A stretch of 5,463 bases of DNA from positions 1 through 5,463 of the forward strand of contig WTHG01000042.1 of NCBI GenBank assembly GCA_011523245.1. The letters are read 5' to 3'. The stretch is from Verrucomicrobiales bacterium. Lineage in GTDB: Bacteria > Verrucomicrobiota > Verrucomicrobiia > Limisphaerales > UBA1100. The translations under genes were made by a program, and so were the position numbers. A model generated the notes under the pieces. That model searched no databases. It was not told where the DNA came from and worked only from the letters and a program-made list of their open reading frames with translations. Positions 5,260-5,463 of this stretch are shown one piece after another. Each line of letters opens with the position of its first letter. Position 1 is the stretch's first letter.

Positions 5260-5463
5260 TTATTCTCGAGGTGAGTTTGCGAAAAAATGTTCGAGGCGAT
5301 CGCGAATCTCAATGAAATCCTTAGAGTGAGGATCGTACCCCAGCTGAATTACTAAAACCCCGAGCCAATATGCGACTGCTTCCGGACGATCTCTCAAAAT
5401 CTCTCCAACTGCCTCGGCCAAACCACAGTGCACCTGATACTCGTAAAGTTCGGAATCCGTATC
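5260..5463 (-). CDS. C-terminal 67 residues of an unrecognised protein (runs off right edge)
   Basis: The minus-strand frame beginning at the window edge (codon 5463-5461) stays open for 67 codons and ends at TAA 5262-5260. The visible part begins DTDSELYEYQ and looks helical: GLAEAVGEILRDRPEAVAYW, then a hydrophobic WLGVLVIQLGY, then IEIRDRLEHFF. I do not recognise a family; a helical-repeat or small immunity-type protein are both possible, neither shown. The start lies outside the window. The next gene on this strand, the Sel1-repeat gene, begins 66 bp after this stop with no terminator seen between them, so they may share a transcript. Confidence 0.65.
   Translation of the reverse strand, partial: DTDSELYEYQVHCGLAEAVGEILRDRPEAVAYWLGVLVIQLGYDPHSKDFIEIRDRLEHFFANSPRE

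Noticed and set aside
4539..5463. A second copy of the ssrA 3' end as an att site
   Set aside because: I looked for the T-arm and acceptor block (GGGTTCAATTCCCGCC) downstream and found no copy; any such site would be beyond the window.
1..5463. CRISPR arrays, transposases, tRNA genes
   Set aside because: No regularly spaced direct repeats with unique spacers, no transposase motifs, and no tRNA cloverleaf apart from the tRNA-like part of ssrA were seen.

Overview
The window looks like a chromosomal segment of a bacterium from the Planctomycetes-Verrucomicrobia-Chlamydiae group, most likely Verrucomicrobia. This is inferred from the style of the proteins: an exported PA14/laminin-G-like protein, an exported leucine-rich-repeat protein with a VHL-type beta domain, and the character of the dihydroxy-acid dehydratase. 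No rRNA or other phylogenetic marker is present, so the assignment is tentative. Genes left of about 4540 are GC-rich; the stretch to the right is clearly more AT-rich.

Left part (1-1829): two divergently transcribed genes for apparently exported proteins share a 97-bp intergenic region. The minus-strand gene runs off the left edge; its N-terminal 154 residues are present. The plus-strand gene encodes a 422-residue protein with a signal peptide, ten exact 22-residue leucine-rich repeats and a C-terminal domain resembling the beta domain of the von Hippel-Lindau (VHL) tumour suppressor. The positions that form the hydroxyproline pocket in human pVHL are identical or conservatively replaced. 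This is the most interesting item in the window.

Middle part (1831-4070, minus strand): ilvD (branched-chain amino acid biosynthesis) is followed 44 bp downstream by a GreA/GreB-family transcription elongation factor. The stop codon of the latter is one base from the stop codon of the convergent leucine-rich-repeat gene.

RNA gene (4183-4538, plus strand): a complete ssrA (tmRNA) gene diverges from ilvD. It has a near-consensus sigma-70 promoter, a G3-U70 alanine identity pair, an encoded CCA end, a tag reading frame ANEELALAA and a terminator-like hairpin. tmRNA and its partner SmpB rescue stalled ribosomes; SmpB is not in the window.

Right part (4539-5463): an approximately 285-bp non-coding stretch rich in short inverted repeats separates ssrA from two minus-strand genes. 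These encode a small membrane-anchored Sel1-repeat protein and the C-terminal 67 residues of an unrecognised protein. The AT-rich composition immediately after the ssrA 3' end, a common integration site, suggests these genes may be accessory, but no integrase or duplicated att site is visible.
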